Of a stretch of 6,255 bases of DNA, positions 5,249 to 6,255 are shown in pieces (positions within the stretch are counted from its first letter, which is position 1; each line of letters begins with the position of its first letter). The position numbers were made by a program, and so were the translations under genes. The notes below the pieces were generated by a model. That model did no database searches, had not been told where the DNA came from, and saw only the letters and a program-made list of their open reading frames with translations. The stretch is from Actinomycetota bacterium (GTDB taxonomy: Bacteria > Actinomycetota > CADDZG01 > WHSQ01). The stretch spans positions 1-6,255 of the forward strand of contig JADDQX010000146.1 in assembly GCA_016781115.1 (NCBI GenBank), given 5' to 3'.

Positions 5249-6247
5249 CTACGGAGCCGTCCGAAACACCTCGGTGCACATGAGGCCGTAGGGCCCGTTG
5301 TAGATCCCGATCCCCACCTCGTCGAACTCGGCCCGCAGCATGTTCTCGCGGTGGTCGGGCGACGCGAGAAGACCCTCATGCGCCTCCGGCACAGTCGGAG
5401 CGATCGCTAGGTTCTCTCCTGCGGCCGCGTAGCGGATCTTGGCTCTGCGCATGCGGTCGAAAGGGTCGTCGCCTGAGGTATCCACGTGGGAGAAGTAGCC
5501 CTCCTGGTACATCTCTTTCGAATGGCTTCGCGCCACCTCGGCGCAGGCGTCGCACCATCTGAGCGGCTCGAGCCCCCGCTCCTCGCGCTCTTCGTTCATG
5601 AGCTCGAGCAGCCGGCGCTCGGCACTCGGATCTAGCTGGAGGTCCTCGGCAGCGCCCGTGAAGCGAACCGTGTCGCTGGGGACGCTCTCGCGGAAGCCTG
5701 TCTGCTGTCGCACCCACAGTGTCAGAGCCCGAAGATCGTCCGAGCGGGTCATGAGCCCGTCGTAGAAACTGGTGAACGGCGACGCAGGCTCTGCGAGGAC
5801 ATCGCCGCTGACAGAAGTCGTCACGGCCTCGCTGAATCCCGGCAGCTGACGGTTCCCGGCCGACACGGCCAACATCGCGTAAAGGAAGAGCGACGCGATC
5901 GTGACCGCCCTGAAGATCCCGATGACGACGCCGCCGGCACGGTCGAGCCAGCGCGGACCCGATATCTCGACGCCCCTCGTCTTGCGGATCCCGATCACGA
6001 CCACCACCAGCTCCACGATCGCGATGATCCCGATGAGCGCGATCAACCTCGCGACGTTGAGCTGAAGCGACGACAGGTTGTCGAGAAGACCGGCGATCGG
6101 GCCCACCAACACGGGCGCCACGAGTATCCCGGCGGCAAGCCCGACGAGACCTACCGTCTCGCGCAACGAGCCGTGACGCCACCCGCGATAGACCGCGAAC
6201 AACAGGATGAGCGCGACGGCTGCATCTACGACCAGACCGCGCTGCAA
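5249..6247 (-). CDS. CvpA-like membrane domain fused to an extracytoplasmic CAP/SCP domain
   Basis: The protein has 332 residues from TTG at 6247. Residues 5-128 hold four hydrophobic helices (about 5-22, 32-53, 66-88, 104-127), with VVDAAVALILL and YRGWRHGSLRE matching the start of CvpA-family proteins. A linker (130-205) leads to a CAP/SCP domain (about 208-330) with LLELMNEEREERGL, the ARSHSKEM segment (H242), GYFSHVD, AGENLA (E278), SPDHRENML (H299) and EVGIGIY, which are the family's conserved cavity positions. The CAP domain should lie outside the membrane. Its role is unknown, and related YkwD-type domains are linked to cell-wall and spore-coat functions. Actinobacterial MarP has a comparable plan, with a CvpA-like membrane part carrying a serine protease. 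C232 and C235 (WCDAC) and C324 are unusual extra cysteines. The TTG start follows AGAGAAAC, but the frame stays open to the right edge, so the true start may lie outside. Confidence 0.85.
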   Translation of the reverse strand: MQRGLVVDAAVALILLFAVYRGWRHGSLRETVGLVGLAAGILVAPVLVGPIAGLLDNLSSLQLNVARLIALIGIIAIVELVVVVIGIRKTRGVEISGPRWLDRAGGVVIGIFRAVTIASLFLYAMLAVSAGNRQLPGFSEAVTTSVSGDVLAEPASPFTSFYDGLMTRSDDLRALTLWVRQQTGFRESVPSDTVRFTGAAEDLQLDPSAERRLLELMNEEREERGLEPLRWCDACAEVARSHSKEMYQEGYFSHVDTSGDDPFDRMRRAKIRYAAAGENLAIAPTVPEAHEGLLASPDHRENMLRAEFDEVGIGIYNGPYGLMCTEVFRTAP

Positions 6248-6255
6248 GTTTCTCT

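Noticed and set aside
5232..5255. CGTAG...CTACG inverted repeat between the convergent sulfatase and CvpA-CAP genes
   Set aside because: The stem is only five bases with a large loop and no T-run, too weak to call a terminator.

Overview
The window is high-GC bacterial DNA with many GTG starts and tight gene packing. It most likely comes from an actinomycete (Actinomycetota). The best evidence is the respiratory gene set: a membrane-anchored di-haem cytochrome c (QcrC), a Rieske protein with three membrane segments and a twin-arginine motif before the third (QcrA), and a cytochrome b with PDWY at the quinol site and the long haem-ligand spacing of the b6/Gram-positive type (QcrB). QcrA and QcrB are much shorter than I recall for Mycobacterium or Streptomyces, so a deeper or uncultured actinobacterial lineage is likely. 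I cannot name a genus.

Layout from left to right: (1) bases 2-52, the possible 3' tail of a gene entering from the left; (2) 57-440 (+), an acidic repeat protein of unknown function; (3) 3423-448 (-), the operon qcrC, a 24-codon mini-ORF, qcrA, qcrB, where every junction is a 4-base GTGA stop/start overlap; (4) 3424-3585, the divergent intergenic region; (5) 3586-3651 (+), a 21-residue single-span membrane microprotein followed by a strong hairpin terminator at 3659-3684; (6) 3685-3836, a leader region; (7) 3837-5237 (+), an exported formylglycine-type sulfatase; (8) 6247-5249 (-), a CvpA-like membrane domain fused to a CAP/SCP domain, convergent with the sulfatase and possibly starting beyond the right edge.

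The Qcr proteins would form a menaquinol:cytochrome c reductase. QcrB oxidises menaquinol, the QcrA 2Fe-2S cluster takes one electron, and the QcrC haems pass it to a terminal oxidase whose genes are not in this window. The sulfatase and the CvpA-CAP protein probably act outside the membrane and have no obvious link to respiration.

The least expected features are two very small ORFs. One is the mini-ORF bridging qcrC and qcrA, which carries an apparent partial repeat of the qcrC 3' end. The other is the membrane microprotein, which has its own ribosome binding site and terminator and diverges from the bc1 operon.
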